64,000 nucleotides of DNA, from positions 1-64,000 of the forward strand of contig NZ_FONE01000008.1 of assembly GCF_900112825.1 (NCBI RefSeq), written 5' to 3'. Below the pieces are notes generated by a model. That model was not told where the DNA came from and made no database searches. It saw nothing but the letters and a program-made list of their open reading frames with translations. Position 1 is the stretch's first letter, and each line of letters starts with the position of its first letter. Shown here piece by piece: positions 25,270 through 35,493 of this stretch. The translations under genes were made by a program, and so were the position numbers. The DNA comes from Nitrosomonas sp. Nm166. Its GTDB lineage: Bacteria > Pseudomonadota > Gammaproteobacteria > Burkholderiales > Nitrosomonadaceae.

Positions 25270-27666
25270 TTGCGATTAAATATTCTTGCTTTTGTTTTGG
25301 GTACTGGTCTATTGCAGCAACAGGCTAAATTACCCGATGTGATGTGGGCCTGGGGTTTGATGGCAATAATCTTTGTCATTGGATGGCTGCGGCGTTATCA
25401 GTCAACTGTTTTAGCCGCAACAACCAGAATTCTATGGTGGGTCTTTTTTCTGGGAGCTGGATTTTTCTGGGCAGCTGCCTTTGCACATTGGCGTTTAGCT
25501 GATTTTTTATCTCCAGAATGGGAACGCCGAGATATCCAGATCGTCGGGGTAATAGCAAGTATGCCGCAAGAAAGTGATCGCAGTATGCGTTTTCAGTTTC
25601 ATGTTGAACATGTGGTTACTGAAGGTGCCACTGTACCTAAGCATATTGCGCTGTCCTGGTATAAAGGCCGTCAATCCGATGCGAATGAAATGGCATTCTC
25701 AGCGGTAAAAGTCGGTCAGCGTTGGCAAGTAACGGTGCGTCTTAAGCAACCTCATGGTAATGCAAACCCGCATGGTTTCGATTATGAAGCATGGGCCTTG
25801 GAGCATAACATTCGGGCTACTGGCTACATACGGGCTTCAGTGGATAATCAGCTTCTGGATCAGATGGCTAATTATCCTGTCTATTGGATTGAGCAGCTAC
25901 GTGAAGAGATTCAGCAGCGATTTACCAATCGCTTAGCGGACCGAACTTATGCCGGTGTTCTAAAAACTTTAGCGACGGGTGATCAGTACGCTATTCCACG
26001 GGATCAGTGGCAGTTGTTCATGCGTACGGGAACAATCCATTTAATGTCAATTTCCGGTTTACATATTACCCTGGTTTCAAGTCTGGTATTTGCATTGGTA
26101 TTCGGATTATGGCGTTGCAATCCTTACCTAGTGTTACGTTTACCCGCACGTCGAGCTGCTGTTATTGCCGGATTAATAGTGGCCACTGGCTATGCAGTGC
26201 TGTCGGGCTTCGCAATTCCAGCGCAACGAGCGCTTTATATGTTGGCTGTGGTTGCGATTGCGGTATGGAAAGGACGGTTTACTTCTCCAGTAACCATACT
26301 GGCATGGGCTTTACTATGGGTAGTGTTATTGGATCCGTGGGCAACTATTTCTTCCGGGTTCTGGTTATCATTTGGTGCTATCGCCATCATTATGCTGGTA
26401 TCGGTGGGACGAATAGGAAAAATACACTGGCTCAGGGATTGGTTAAGAATTCAGTGGGCAATTACACTGGGGTTAGTTCCTTTACTACTGGCCTTATTTC
26501 AGCAAGTGTCATTGGTATCGCCATTGGCTAATGCCGTCGCAATTCCTTTAGTAAGTTTTGTAGTGGTGCCGTTAACATTACTGGCAACTATTCCATTACT
26601 CGACTTTACGCTGCCACTGGCTCATGAAGCGCTCAGCATAGGCATGGCATTATTGCATTGGCTAAGTCAATTGCCTTATGCTGTCTGGGAGCAGCATGCA
26701 CCGCCTGTATGGACGCTACCTGTGGCTATTGTCGGAATTATCTGGATGTTGTTACCAGGGAGCCTGGGGTTAGGTTTTTTTGCGGGCTTTTCTGCGCGCT
26801 GGGTAGGTTCGATTGCATTATTACCGATGTTTCTAATACAACCACCTAAACCGAGAGCAGGTGAATTATGGTTGACAGTATTGGATGTTGGTCAGGGTCT
26901 TGCGATTGTAGCGCGCACTGAGCATCATGCGCTGTTGTTTGATACCGGTCCAAATTTCGGTGAGACAGACAGTGGTAACCGCATTATCGTACCTTTTTTG
27001 CGTGGAGAAGGGATTCGGCAGCTCGATACCATGATCGTATCCCATGCAGACACCGATCATAGCGGCGGAGCATTATCTGTATTGGCAGCAGTCCCTGTAA
27101 AGATGTTGAGCTCATCATTAAATAGCCCTCATCCGATACAACGAGCTGAGACGTATCAAGATCAATGCCGTGCCGGCCAATCCTGGCAATGGGATGGCGT
27201 ATATTTTGAATTGCTGCACCCATTGGCGCAGGATTATGAGAATCCGCAAAATAAAACCAATGCAAATAGTTGCGTATTAAAAATTACCTCAACTCATGGA
27301 AGCGTGCTGTTACCTTCCGATATTGGCAGCAAAGAAGAGTCTGCATTGCTTGCTCGTATTGGCGATAAGCTTCCTGCAACGATATTGATCGCACCTCATC
27401 ATGGCAGCAATACTTCATCGACTTCTGCTTTTCTGCAAAAAGTAAATCCTGTATTAACGATATTTACGGTAGGTTATCATAATCGTTATGGCCATCCGCA
27501 CGAAGCCGTAGTGGCACGCTACCGCAATTTGGGAAGCCGACTGTTACGCAGCGATGTGGACGGCGCTATTTTGCTCCGTTTTGCAGATAATGAATGGTTT
27601 GTGGATAGTTGGAGAAAATTGCATCGGCGTTACTGGCAGCACAGCATTACTGATCCATATGATTAA
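25270..27666 (+). CDS. comEC: DNA internalisation protein ComEC/Rec2
   Basis: Inner-membrane channel for single-stranded DNA uptake in natural transformation. From TTG 25270 (GAAGGA seven bases upstream) it has 798 residues and starts RLNILAFVLGTGLLQQQA, the usual betaproteobacterial beginning; TTGs further upstream lack a ribosome site. Domains in order: DUF4131 N-terminal region, Competence domain with LMSISGLHITLVSS near residue 255 and about eight membrane helices, then a C-terminal metallo-beta-lactamase domain with LDVGQGLAIV, FDTGP, SHADTDHSGG and APHHGSNTSS. All metal-binding motifs are intact. No other competence gene is adjacent. Confidence 0.95.
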   Translation: MRLNILAFVLGTGLLQQQAKLPDVMWAWGLMAIIFVIGWLRRYQSTVLAATTRILWWVFFLGAGFFWAAAFAHWRLADFLSPEWERRDIQIVGVIASMPQESDRSMRFQFHVEHVVTEGATVPKHIALSWYKGRQSDANEMAFSAVKVGQRWQVTVRLKQPHGNANPHGFDYEAWALEHNIRATGYIRASVDNQLLDQMANYPVYWIEQLREEIQQRFTNRLADRTYAGVLKTLATGDQYAIPRDQWQLFMRTGTIHLMSISGLHITLVSSLVFALVFGLWRCNPYLVLRLPARRAAVIAGLIVATGYAVLSGFAIPAQRALYMLAVVAIAVWKGRFTSPVTILAWALLWVVLLDPWATISSGFWLSFGAIAIIMLVSVGRIGKIHWLRDWLRIQWAITLGLVPLLLALFQQVSLVSPLANAVAIPLVSFVVVPLTLLATIPLLDFTLPLAHEALSIGMALLHWLSQLPYAVWEQHAPPVWTLPVAIVGIIWMLLPGSLGLGFFAGFSARWVGSIALLPMFLIQPPKPRAGELWLTVLDVGQGLAIVARTEHHALLFDTGPNFGETDSGNRIIVPFLRGEGIRQLDTMIVSHADTDHSGGALSVLAAVPVKMLSSSLNSPHPIQRAETYQDQCRAGQSWQWDGVYFELLHPLAQDYENPQNKTNANSCVLKITSTHGSVLLPSDIGSKEESALLARIGDKLPATILIAPHHGSNTSSTSAFLQKVNPVLTIFTVGYHNRYGHPHEAVVARYRNLGSRLLRSDVDGAILLRFADNEWFVDSWRKLHRRYWQHSITDPYD

Positions 27667-27856
27667 TTATTTCATCTTTTAGCTCTACCGAAAGTTTCTT
27701 ACAACCAGAAAGTCAAGACTTTTCCTATGCTTGACTATACTTCACATATTTTTCACATATTCTGCGATATGATCGGATAACAATGACCATGTTAAGTAAG
27801 CGGTTTATCTAAGCGCTTAATTTTCAGGGCTCTGATTATGAGAGAAGGAGATAATA

Positions 27857-28240
27857 ATGACCGCACGAATAGCGCATGTCGATGATGACTCAGATATCCG
27901 GGAAGCTGTTGAACAAATACTGCGAAAGAATGGTTATGAGGTTCAAAGTTATGTAAGTATGCAGGATTTTATCGATTCATTGCAAAATGATGCCAATCGA
28001 CCTGATTTAGCCATTCTCGATGTTATGGTTGAGTCAATGGATGCGGGTTTAACCGCTTATGCCCAAATCCATAAACGCTATCCACAAATACAAACTATTT
28101 TCCTGACATCTTTGGGTGATATGATCAGACCTTATTTTGAAGATGGATCTCATGAATGGGTTTGTATTATGGAAAAGCCTGTTGAACCAGTGAGTCTATT
28201 GGCAACGATTAATGATCGTTTAAAAAGACGAGAAAAATAA
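27857..28240 (+). CDS. Single-domain (CheY-like) response regulator
   Basis: A 127-residue receiver domain with acidic pocket DDD (9-11), phospho-acceptor Asp55 in LAILDVMVE, Thr in TIFLTSLGD and Lys in IMEKPVEP. There is no output domain. A strong GAAGGAG ribosome site precedes the ATG. The kinase gene follows after 20 bases, so the two form a cognate pair. MESMDAGL after the Asp and the conserved KP suggest an OmpR-type receiver acting by protein contact or in a phosphorelay. Confidence 0.9.
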   Translation: MTARIAHVDDDSDIREAVEQILRKNGYEVQSYVSMQDFIDSLQNDANRPDLAILDVMVESMDAGLTAYAQIHKRYPQIQTIFLTSLGDMIRPYFEDGSHEWVCIMEKPVEPVSLLATINDRLKRREK

Positions 28241-28260
28241 CGGAATTGAGTTAAACAGCA

Positions 28261-29733
28261 ATGGCAACTACTGAGTTTTCCTGGGACAATTCTGATAATC
28301 AAAGCATAGTGCTTGAGATTAAAGGAGATAGGCTCAAGCTCAGTGATGATGTTTTAATCAATAATATTCGCTGGTTCATCGCCTTTCGTTGGGTATTGAT
28401 CGCTGCACTGATCTTTTTCGAGGTCTTGATGCTTTTAGCTTCGGATTCCCTCGCACAGATGGGTATCAGTGAACATCAGAAATGGCCAATTGTCATCATT
28501 GTAGTATTAGGTTTTGCGAATATTGCTTATACCTACGCTCTAGATCATTTTCAATCAAGCAAATACCATTCACCCTCGATCAATCTGTGGATGCAGATCA
28601 TTGTTGATCTGATCTGCTTATCAGTTGTAGTGCATTATATTGGTAGCACTTCGACGCCTATTTCTTTTTTCTACGTACTGCACATCGCATTGGCCTGTAT
28701 CTTTTTTTCTACTCGAGAAAGTTTGTATGTGACCATACTGGTGTGTGTAATGGACACACTCGTAATTGTTATTGAAAATTTTCTGATTACCCAAACATCT
28801 CTCTCGATTCTAATGAGCAGCCATTTCTCACTCGAGAGCATATCTAGAGATAATGCTGTGTTATGGATGTTTTTTCTTGATATCCTGTTTTTCGTAGTTT
28901 GGTATGTTGTCTCAAGGCTCTCCCTGACTGTTCGCGCGCATGAGCGCCATCTCTTGGATGCTTACAAACAAATCAATCAAGCGCAAGTAGAAAAAGATCA
29001 GTATGCCGTGCTAATGACACATCAGCTCAAATCCCCTTTGGATGCCATTCGAAGCAAGATCAATCTAATTAAAGGAGGTTATTGCGGAGAAGCTTCAGCA
29101 GGGGTTAACGAAGCACTTGATAAAATTGATAATCGTGCACAAAGTATGTCTAGTTTAATTCTGGACTTGCTCAGACTGGAGCGCTTAAAAGATACTTGTC
29201 TTAATACGGCTGTATTTAAGTCTGTGGATATTCAAACTATTCTGCAGAAATGTATCGACAAATTGACACCTGTGGCTAATTCCAAACATGTCGTATTGAA
29301 TGTGTCTATTGATAATTTTGTCTGCAAGGTTATTCCTGATCAATTGGAAATACTGCTGGAAAATATTATTACTAACGCTATTATCTATTCGCATGACAAT
29401 GCCTCTATAGAAATTACATCCGAAGTTAATCAGCTGAACCGGAGCGCCAGCATTATCATTACTGATCATGGCATTGGTATAGAAAATAAAGATTTACCAA
29501 ATATATTTAATGAGTATTTCTATTCGCCCAGAGCAGCCATGCATAATAAAGCATCCAGTGGTATTGGCTTATCTATTGTTAGAATCGCAGCGGAAAATAA
29601 TAAACTAAAAATCAAAGTTACCAGCGAACCTGGCGCAGGCACATCTTTCACGATAATTTTTAATCAGATCGAATTTTCTCTTGAAAAAAAAGAAACCCAG
29701 CTAGTATCTTTAGCGAAGTTTAATCTGTCTTAG
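28261..29733 (+). CDS. Membrane-bound sensor histidine kinase
   Basis: A 490-residue kinase. About six transmembrane helices occupy residues 38-220 with little periplasmic sequence, so the sensor is probably intramembrane. A short linker leads to HisKA with His254 in YAVLMTHQLKSPLDAIRS, then HATPase_c with NIITNAIIYSHDNA (N-box), ITDHGIGIENKDLP (G1) and SSGIGLSIVRIAAEN (G2). It follows the CheY-like gene as an operon and is upstream of ccm, but a 250-base gap and a separate promoter make co-transcription with ccm unlikely. Signal unknown. Confidence 0.9.
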   Translation: MATTEFSWDNSDNQSIVLEIKGDRLKLSDDVLINNIRWFIAFRWVLIAALIFFEVLMLLASDSLAQMGISEHQKWPIVIIVVLGFANIAYTYALDHFQSSKYHSPSINLWMQIIVDLICLSVVVHYIGSTSTPISFFYVLHIALACIFFSTRESLYVTILVCVMDTLVIVIENFLITQTSLSILMSSHFSLESISRDNAVLWMFFLDILFFVVWYVVSRLSLTVRAHERHLLDAYKQINQAQVEKDQYAVLMTHQLKSPLDAIRSKINLIKGGYCGEASAGVNEALDKIDNRAQSMSSLILDLLRLERLKDTCLNTAVFKSVDIQTILQKCIDKLTPVANSKHVVLNVSIDNFVCKVIPDQLEILLENIITNAIIYSHDNASIEITSEVNQLNRSASIIITDHGIGIENKDLPNIFNEYFYSPRAAMHNKASSGIGLSIVRIAAENNKLKIKVTSEPGAGTSFTIIFNQIEFSLEKKETQLVSLAKFNLS

Positions 29734-29949
29734 ATCGAAAAAAAACCGTATTCTCCAGCGCTTCAATAAGTTGAAGTAGTGACTTCGAAAAGTTCAAGAA
29801 GAAATGCTATTGAAGAAACCTATGCATAACTGTGTTTCAGAGGTTTTTGTATTTTTAATCATAAAATCAACTACTTAAATACTGAACTATTCAAAAGTTA
29901 GTTATGCAGAGGCCGCTTGAATACTTCCACATTAAGCTCCATCATGCGT

Positions 29950-29955
29950 TATAAT
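29950..29955 (+). promoter_or_regulatory. Probable -10 element of the ccm operon
   Basis: A perfect TATAAT lies 33 bases before the ccmA ATG. The best -35-like hexamer, TTCCAC (29925-29930), is 19 bases upstream, longer than ideal. Confidence 0.5.
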
Positions 29956-29987
29956 CGTGCGCTTTATTCTATTGACTAACCAAGATA

Positions 29988-30602
29988 ATGTTGCAAGGGA
30001 TTAATCTCGCATGTATTCGCGGCGACCGTGAGCTTTTTAAAAATATCAATTTTTCACTCGAAGCGGGCGGTTTAATGCAGGTACATGGCCCTAATGGCAG
30101 TGGTAAAACCAGCTTATTACGCATGTTATGTGGATTGTCTAATCCTGCTGCTGGTGAAATACACTGGTGCGGGACTGCGATTCGTTCTTTGGATGGGGAT
30201 TATTTTGCCGCTGTGACATACATTGGTCATTTAAGTGGCACTAAAGATGATTTAACGGTTATTGAAAATTTGTGCATCTCAAGCGCACTTGCAGGTTTTG
30301 AAATCAGTGTTGATCAAGCAAGCGAGGCTCTTAAATATATGGGCTTGAGTGAAAGAGAATCATTACCTGTTAAGGTTCTGTCGCAAGGTCAGCGACGTCG
30401 CGTGGCACTGGCTCGCCTACTTATTTGTAAAACGCCTCTATGGATTTTGGACGAACCTTTGGTCGCACTGGATGTAATGGCTGTTAAGTTGATTCAAGGA
30501 TTGTTGGAACAGCATTTGCAGCAGGGTGGCCTGGTAGTGATGACTACGCACCAGGAAATTGAGATTACCACTGCACCCGTCATGCAATTGCAACTGGCTT
30601 GA
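29988..30602 (+). CDS. ccmA: Haem exporter ATP-binding protein CcmA
   Basis: ATPase of the CcmABCD haem-release complex of System I cytochrome c maturation, on the cytoplasmic face of the inner membrane. 204 residues, standard size. Walker A is GPNGSGKTSL, the signature is LSQGQRRRVALARLL, Walker B is LWILDEPLVALD, and the H-loop is VVMTTHQEIE. First gene of the ccmABCDEFGHI operon; ccmB starts one base after its stop. ATP hydrolysis frees holo-CcmE from CcmC. An ammonia oxidiser needs heavy cytochrome c production, so this operon is central to its metabolism. Confidence 0.95.
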   Translation: MLQGINLACIRGDRELFKNINFSLEAGGLMQVHGPNGSGKTSLLRMLCGLSNPAAGEIHWCGTAIRSLDGDYFAAVTYIGHLSGTKDDLTVIENLCISSALAGFEISVDQASEALKYMGLSERESLPVKVLSQGQRRRVALARLLICKTPLWILDEPLVALDVMAVKLIQGLLEQHLQQGGLVVMTTHQEIEITTAPVMQLQLA

Positions 30603-30603
30603 T

Positions 30604-31263
30604 ATGTTTGGGTGGATAATTAAGCGCGATCTTCTGCTGGCCATGCGGCGTCAGTCTGATGTATTGACGACTCTGTTTTTCTTTATCATCGTAGTGAGCT
30701 TGTTCCCCTTAAGTGTGGGACCGGAAATGAATATGTTACGAACAATGGCTCCTGGCGTAGTTTGGGTTGCAGCTTTATTGGCTTCGATGTTGTCCTTAGG
30801 TCGGATGTTTTCTAATGATTACTTAGACGGCACACTGGAACAAATGTTGTTATCCCCCCAATCGCTATCGCTTTTAGTTCTTGGAAAAGCCTTGGCGCAT
30901 TGGCTGGTGACAGGGGTGCCGCTGGTATTGATGGCACCTATATTAGGCATTCAATATGATTTACCAGCAGAGGCATTATATGTTCTAACGACCACCTTAT
31001 TGCTGGGAACTCCAGTGTTAAGTCTGATTGGATCAATTGGCGCAGCGCTAACTTTAGGATTACGAGGCGGAGGTGTATTAGTTTCGTTATTGGTATTGCC
31101 TTTATACATCCCTGTATTGATTTTTGGTGCAGGTGCGGTCGAGGCTAATATGGCAGGAGTTGGATTTAATGCTCACTTATCATTAATCGGCGCATTTCTT
31201 CTCGTATCACTGGTTTTCGCCCCCTGGGCGACGGCATCTTCTTTGCGGGTTTCTTTGGAATAA
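30604..31263 (+). CDS. ccmB: Haem exporter membrane protein CcmB
   Basis: A 219-residue integral membrane protein with six hydrophobic helices, starting MFGWIIKRDLLLAMRRQSDV. It contains GRMFSNDYLDGTLEQMLLSP and ends SSLRVSLE, as in known CcmB. It forms the channel-like partner of the CcmA ATPase. The ATG at 30604 follows the ccmA stop by one base; an upstream in-frame start inside ccmA is not needed. A 176-base gap with AT-rich sequence and an 8-bp palindrome (31404-31420) separates it from ccmC, so ccmC may have an additional promoter. Confidence 0.93.
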   Translation: MFGWIIKRDLLLAMRRQSDVLTTLFFFIIVVSLFPLSVGPEMNMLRTMAPGVVWVAALLASMLSLGRMFSNDYLDGTLEQMLLSPQSLSLLVLGKALAHWLVTGVPLVLMAPILGIQYDLPAEALYVLTTTLLLGTPVLSLIGSIGAALTLGLRGGGVLVSLLVLPLYIPVLIFGAGAVEANMAGVGFNAHLSLIGAFLLVSLVFAPWATASSLRVSLE

Positions 31264-31439
31264 AACAAGTTTGAGAAGATACTATATTTTCTAAAATTTT
31301 TGATGTTCTGAATTCACTTACTGGAAGTGATTTGATTCTTGATTTTGTTTTTTTAGTATAAAATTGACGGTTATAAAATTTAGGGTCAGTTTAATTTAGA
31401 ACTCATATTTAATAAATATGAAAAATTGTAAAATTTAAT

Positions 31440-32186
31440 ATGGCGATTAATTGGTTCAAATATTCTTCTCCGGCTAGCTTTTATTTCCTGGCAGGAAAAA
31501 TGATTCCAATATTTGTCTTTGCCGCGGTGATATTACTGATAGCGGGGCTTTATGTTGGTTTCTTTGTAGCACCTACCGATTTTCAACAGGGTGAAGCTTA
31601 TCGAATTATTTTTATTCATGTGCCCGCAGCATGGATGTCGATGTTTCTGTATGTTGTGATGGCTTTTTGGGCGGGCATTGGTCTGGCTTTTAATACACGC
31701 CTATCTTCCATGTTTGCTACTGCCATTGCTCCAACCGGTGCAATGTTTACTTTTATTGCATTATGGACTGGTGCACTATGGGGAAAGCCGATGTGGGGTA
31801 CATGGTGGGTATGGGATGCGCGACTAACTTCTGAGTTGATCCTGCTGTTTCTTTATATAGGTTTTATGTCTTTACAAGCAGCTATTGATGATCCTCGACG
31901 TGCTGATAAAGCAGGTGCCATTATTGCTTTGGTTGGTGTGGTGAATATTCCGATCATTTACTTTTCAGTGCAATGGTGGAATACCTTACATCAAGGTGCA
32001 TCAGTTAGCATTAATCAGGCACCTTCTATGGCAACGACAATGTTAATGGGTATGTTAATTATGGTACTTGCAAGTTGGATGTATTCCATAGCAGTGATAC
32101 TAAAGCGTGCCCGTGTCATCATTCTCGAGCGAGAAAGCCATACAGCATGGGTGGCAGAGTTACGGAAAAAAGGGGCTGAACAATGA
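31440..32186 (+). CDS. ccmC: Haem handling protein CcmC
   Basis: A 248-residue six-helix membrane protein of the haem handling family. The WWD motif is WGTWWVWDARLTSE, and the two axial-ligand histidines are in FIHVPAAWMS and WWNTLHQGAS. It presents haem at the periplasmic surface and attaches it to CcmE. There is no evident Shine-Dalgarno sequence before the ATG. Its stop overlaps the ccmD start (ATGA). Confidence 0.95.
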   Translation: MAINWFKYSSPASFYFLAGKMIPIFVFAAVILLIAGLYVGFFVAPTDFQQGEAYRIIFIHVPAAWMSMFLYVVMAFWAGIGLAFNTRLSSMFATAIAPTGAMFTFIALWTGALWGKPMWGTWWVWDARLTSELILLFLYIGFMSLQAAIDDPRRADKAGAIIALVGVVNIPIIYFSVQWWNTLHQGASVSINQAPSMATTMLMGMLIMVLASWMYSIAVILKRARVIILERESHTAWVAELRKKGAEQ

Positions 32187-32368
32187 GTTGGTCAAGCGTA
32201 TCAGAGTTTTTTTCAATGGGGGGATATGGGCTCTACGTCTGGGGTTCGTACATCGTAACATTTATTTGTATTGCCGGTGAAATTTTACTAATTTCAAATC
32301 GTCGCCGAACTTTAGAAAAACAATACGGTCTGATTCACGGCGTAAATAGAAAAAGAGATAGCAAATGA
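32183..32368 (+). CDS. ccmD: Haem exporter small subunit CcmD
   Basis: A 61-residue single-span protein with [15 protein letters not shown] in the membrane segment and a basic cytoplasmic tail ([11 protein letters not shown]). It helps release holo-CcmE from CcmABC. It overlaps both neighbours by four bases, so translation is coupled. Confidence 0.9.
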   Translation: MSWSSVSEFFSMGGYGLYVWGSYIVTFICIAGEILLISNRRRTLEKQYGLIHGVNRKRDSK

Positions 32369-32814
32369 AAACACGTCATAAGAGACTTGCAATTATTGCT
32401 TCAGCAGTTACTGCATTGGGTGTAGCTTCTATTTTGGTACTGAATGCCTTTCAAAGTAATCTAGTTTTTTTCTTTAGTCCATCACAAGTTGCAGCAAAAG
32501 AAGTACCAATAGGGAAGAGTTTTCGAATTGGCGGATTGGTTGCAGAAGGAAGTGTTCAGCGTGAAGATAGTAGTACAACAGTTCGTTTTGCAGTAACGGA
32601 TACAGCTCAAACTATTCCCGTTGTATATACGGGCATTCTTCCAGATTTGTTTAGAGAAGGCAAAGGAGTTGTTGCGCAGGGGAAAATGTCAGCCGCTGGT
32701 ATTTTTGAAGCTGATGAAGTACTTGCCAAACACGATGAAAATTATATGCCGCCTGAAGCTGCAGAAGCTTTAGAAAAAGCAGCCAAATCACAGAAAGCCT
32801 CCTTGGTAGAATAA
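32365..32814 (+). CDS. ccmE: Haem chaperone CcmE
   Basis: Periplasmic membrane-anchored OB-fold protein (149 residues) that covalently carries haem from CcmC to CcmF. The N-terminal anchor is [19 protein letters not shown]. The haem-binding motif is AKHDENYMP with His123 and Tyr127, the standard HxxxY. The C-terminal tail is short and Ala/Lys-rich. It overlaps ccmD by four bases and is followed 74 bases later by ccmF. Confidence 0.95.
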   Translation: MKTRHKRLAIIASAVTALGVASILVLNAFQSNLVFFFSPSQVAAKEVPIGKSFRIGGLVAEGSVQREDSSTTVRFAVTDTAQTIPVVYTGILPDLFREGKGVVAQGKMSAAGIFEADEVLAKHDENYMPPEAAEALEKAAKSQKASLVE

Positions 32815-32888
32815 AAGTAGAAGTTTTTATTGGGCACTATTTTAGTACCTGATTTAACGAATAATCATTAACTTTACAATATAAAATC

Positions 32889-34952
32889 ATGATTCCAGAA
32901 ATTGGTAACTTTTCTCTAATTCTTGCTCTTCTTTTGGCTGTAGCACAAGGAACCCTTCCCCTTATTGGTGCGGCACGCAATATTCCGTCATGGATGGCGT
33001 TAGCAAGACCAGTGGTTCAGGGACAATTTGTGTTTGTTCTAATTGCCTTTCTATGCCTAGGCTATTCTTTTGTTAGTAGCGATTTCTCGGTAATGAACGT
33101 TGCAAGAAATTCAAATACTGAATTACCTTTTCATTTTCGATTGGCTGCGACATGGGGTTCTCATGAAGGGTCTTTATTATTATGGGTATTGATGTTAGCA
33201 AGCTGGTCAGTTGCCGTCAGTGTTTTCAGCAAGCAATTGCCTGATGATATAGTGGCTCGGGTTCTGGGCGTGTTAGGGCTTGTCAGTGTGGGTTTCTTAC
33301 TATTTATGCTATTTACTTCAAACCCGTTTGACCGTTTGTTACCTGCAGCGATGGAAGGTAGCGACTTAAATCCACTGCTGCAAGACCCTGGTATGGTGGT
33401 GCATCCACCCATGCTTTACATGGGTTATGTGGGTTTTTCGGTTGCCTTTGCTTTTGCCATTGCAGCTTTGCTGAGTGGAAAGCTCGATGCAGCCTGGGCA
33501 CGCTGGTCGCGTCCCTGGACTATCGTTGCGTGGGTTTTTCTGACTATCGGAATCATGCTGGGTAGCTGGTGGGCATATTATGAGCTGGGTTGGGGCGGCT
33601 GGTGGTTTTGGGATCCAGTAGAAAATGCATCATTCATGCCTTGGCTAGTAGGTACAGCACTAGTTCACTCATTAGCAGTTACCGAGAAGCGTGGTAGCTT
33701 TAAGAGTTGGACGGTATTACTAGCGATATGCACATTTGCACTAAGTCTGCTGGGAACATTTTTAGTAAGATCAGGTGTGCTGACCTCGGTACATGCATTT
33801 GCAACCGATCCAGCACGTGGTGTATTTATCCTGGCATTTCTGGTCGTAGTGATTAGTTGTTCTTTATTATTATTTGCATGGCGGGCACCAAAAGTTGGCT
33901 TGGGCGGAAAGTTTGATCTGCTATCGCGTGAATCATTGCTACTTGCAAATAATTTATTACTGTTGGTTGCCGCGGGTAGTGTTTTGCTGGGAACACTTTA
34001 TCCACTGATTATTGATGCACTTAATCTTGGAAAACTATCCGTTGGTCCTCCGTATTTTGAGGCTGTATTTGTGCCAATTATGACTCCGGCAATTTTCTTA
34101 ATTGGTATTGGCCCCATTTCTCGCTGGAAACAAATGAGTTTACCTGCGCTCGCAGTACGTCTGCGCTGGGCTTTTGCTGTAAGCGTGATCTCTGCTCTGC
34201 TCACGCCATATTTGATGGGTGAATGGAAACCGTTGGTAAGCTTTGGCTTATTATTAGCTTTCTGGATTATTGTATGCGCATTTGTTAACTTGAAGCATCG
34301 GTTAAGTAACAGTGGACAAGGAAATATATTTACTAAGCTAGCTAAACAATCCAGAAGCTATTACGGAATGCACTGTGCACATATCGGTGTGGCTGTATTT
34401 ATTATTGGCGTAACGCTGGTAAATAGTTATGAAACTGAGAAAGATGTTCGTATGGATATTGGCAGTAGAGTAACTGTCGGAGGTTATACATTTCAGTTTA
34501 ATGGAACAAGCGATGTCATTGGTCCTAATTACAAAGCAGTACGAGGTGATATTGATGTAATTCAGGATGACAAAATTATCCGCACGATGCATCCCGAAAA
34601 GCGTACTTACAATGCGTCAGGAATGGCAATGACAGAAGCAGCTATTGATACTGGTTTATTCCGAGATCTTTACATAGCTCTGGGTGAACCACTCGCTAAT
34701 AATGCTTGGGTGGTTCGCGCTTATCATAAGCCATTTGTTGATTGGATCTGGCTGGGGTGTCTATTAATGGCAATTGGTGGTATTTTATCTGTAACTGATC
34801 GTCGTTATCGTTTGAAAATTAGCAAAAAAAGCCGTATTGTGGTTAAAAATACTGAAGAAGTAGAAAGTCCGAAAGAAGAAATGCCGGCACCCATCCCTTC
34901 TTCAGTAAGAGTAAGCAAGGCCGTGTTATCCACGGAGACCAGAAAGGTATGA
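32889..34952 (+). CDS. ccmF: Cytochrome c haem lyase subunit CcmF
   Basis: A 687-residue polytopic protein of the haem handling family. The WWD domain is GWGGWWFWDPVENASFMPWL near residue 245, with histidines in ATWGSHEGS, MVVHPPMLYM and others. The large C-terminal periplasmic loop has GGYTFQFNG. It ligates haem from CcmE to apocytochrome CxxCH motifs together with CcmH/I. The C-terminal cytoplasmic tail is longer and more charged than needed for function. Its stop overlaps the ccmG start. Confidence 0.96.
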   Translation: MIPEIGNFSLILALLLAVAQGTLPLIGAARNIPSWMALARPVVQGQFVFVLIAFLCLGYSFVSSDFSVMNVARNSNTELPFHFRLAATWGSHEGSLLLWVLMLASWSVAVSVFSKQLPDDIVARVLGVLGLVSVGFLLFMLFTSNPFDRLLPAAMEGSDLNPLLQDPGMVVHPPMLYMGYVGFSVAFAFAIAALLSGKLDAAWARWSRPWTIVAWVFLTIGIMLGSWWAYYELGWGGWWFWDPVENASFMPWLVGTALVHSLAVTEKRGSFKSWTVLLAICTFALSLLGTFLVRSGVLTSVHAFATDPARGVFILAFLVVVISCSLLLFAWRAPKVGLGGKFDLLSRESLLLANNLLLLVAAGSVLLGTLYPLIIDALNLGKLSVGPPYFEAVFVPIMTPAIFLIGIGPISRWKQMSLPALAVRLRWAFAVSVISALLTPYLMGEWKPLVSFGLLLAFWIIVCAFVNLKHRLSNSGQGNIFTKLAKQSRSYYGMHCAHIGVAVFIIGVTLVNSYETEKDVRMDIGSRVTVGGYTFQFNGTSDVIGPNYKAVRGDIDVIQDDKIIRTMHPEKRTYNASGMAMTEAAIDTGLFRDLYIALGEPLANNAWVVRAYHKPFVDWIWLGCLLMAIGGILSVTDRRYRLKISKKSRIVVKNTEEVESPKEEMPAPIPSSVRVSKAVLSTETRKV

Positions 34953-35479
34953 TGCGGTATTTAATTCCATTATTTGCTTTTATGGTGCTGGCAGCTTTTT
35001 TGCTGGTTGGGCTTACATTAAACCCGCGACAAGTTCCATCTCCGCTTATTGATAAGCCAGCCCCTGTGTTTCAGCTTAATCAATTGCATGAACCCGATAA
35101 GGTTATGGCATCTAATGATAACCTTGGCAAAGTTTGGTTGTTGAATGTATGGGCATCATGGTGTGTTGCTTGTCGTGATGAGCATCCCTTATTGGTCCAA
35201 CTGGCTAAATCAGGAATTGTGCCGATATATGGTTTAAATTATAAAGATGAGCGTACTACTGCCATGCAGTGGTTAAAACGATATGGTGATCCTTATACGA
35301 TCAGTATCGTCGATTCAGATGGAAAGGTTGGCATTGATTATGGTGTTTATGGGGTTCCAGAAACATATGTTATTGATAAAAAGGGTATTATAAGACATAA
35401 ACAAATTGGACCCGTTACAGCGGATTCATTACAAAAAACAATCATTCCTCTCATTATCGAATTACAGAAGCAAGCTTAA
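34949..35479 (+). CDS. ccmG: Thiol:disulfide interchange protein CcmG/DsbE
   Basis: A 176-residue membrane-tethered periplasmic thioredoxin. The anchor is YLIPLFAFMVLAAFLLVGL. The active site is WASWCVACRDEHP (CVAC), followed by GLNYKDERTTA and the cis-proline loop GVYGVPETYVID typical of DsbE. It reduces apocytochrome haem-binding cysteines. Two adjacent ATGs (34949 and 34952) are possible; both overlap the ccmF stop. Confidence 0.95.
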   Translation: MMRYLIPLFAFMVLAAFLLVGLTLNPRQVPSPLIDKPAPVFQLNQLHEPDKVMASNDNLGKVWLLNVWASWCVACRDEHPLLVQLAKSGIVPIYGLNYKDERTTAMQWLKRYGDPYTISIVDSDGKVGIDYGVYGVPETYVIDKKGIIRHKQIGPVTADSLQKTIIPLIIELQKQA

Positions 35480-35493
35480 CTGATTATCTTCAT

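Noticed and set aside
29816-29850. AAACCT...AGGTTTTT stem after the histidine kinase
   Set aside because: Only a 6-bp stem with a long loop; too weak to call as a terminator.
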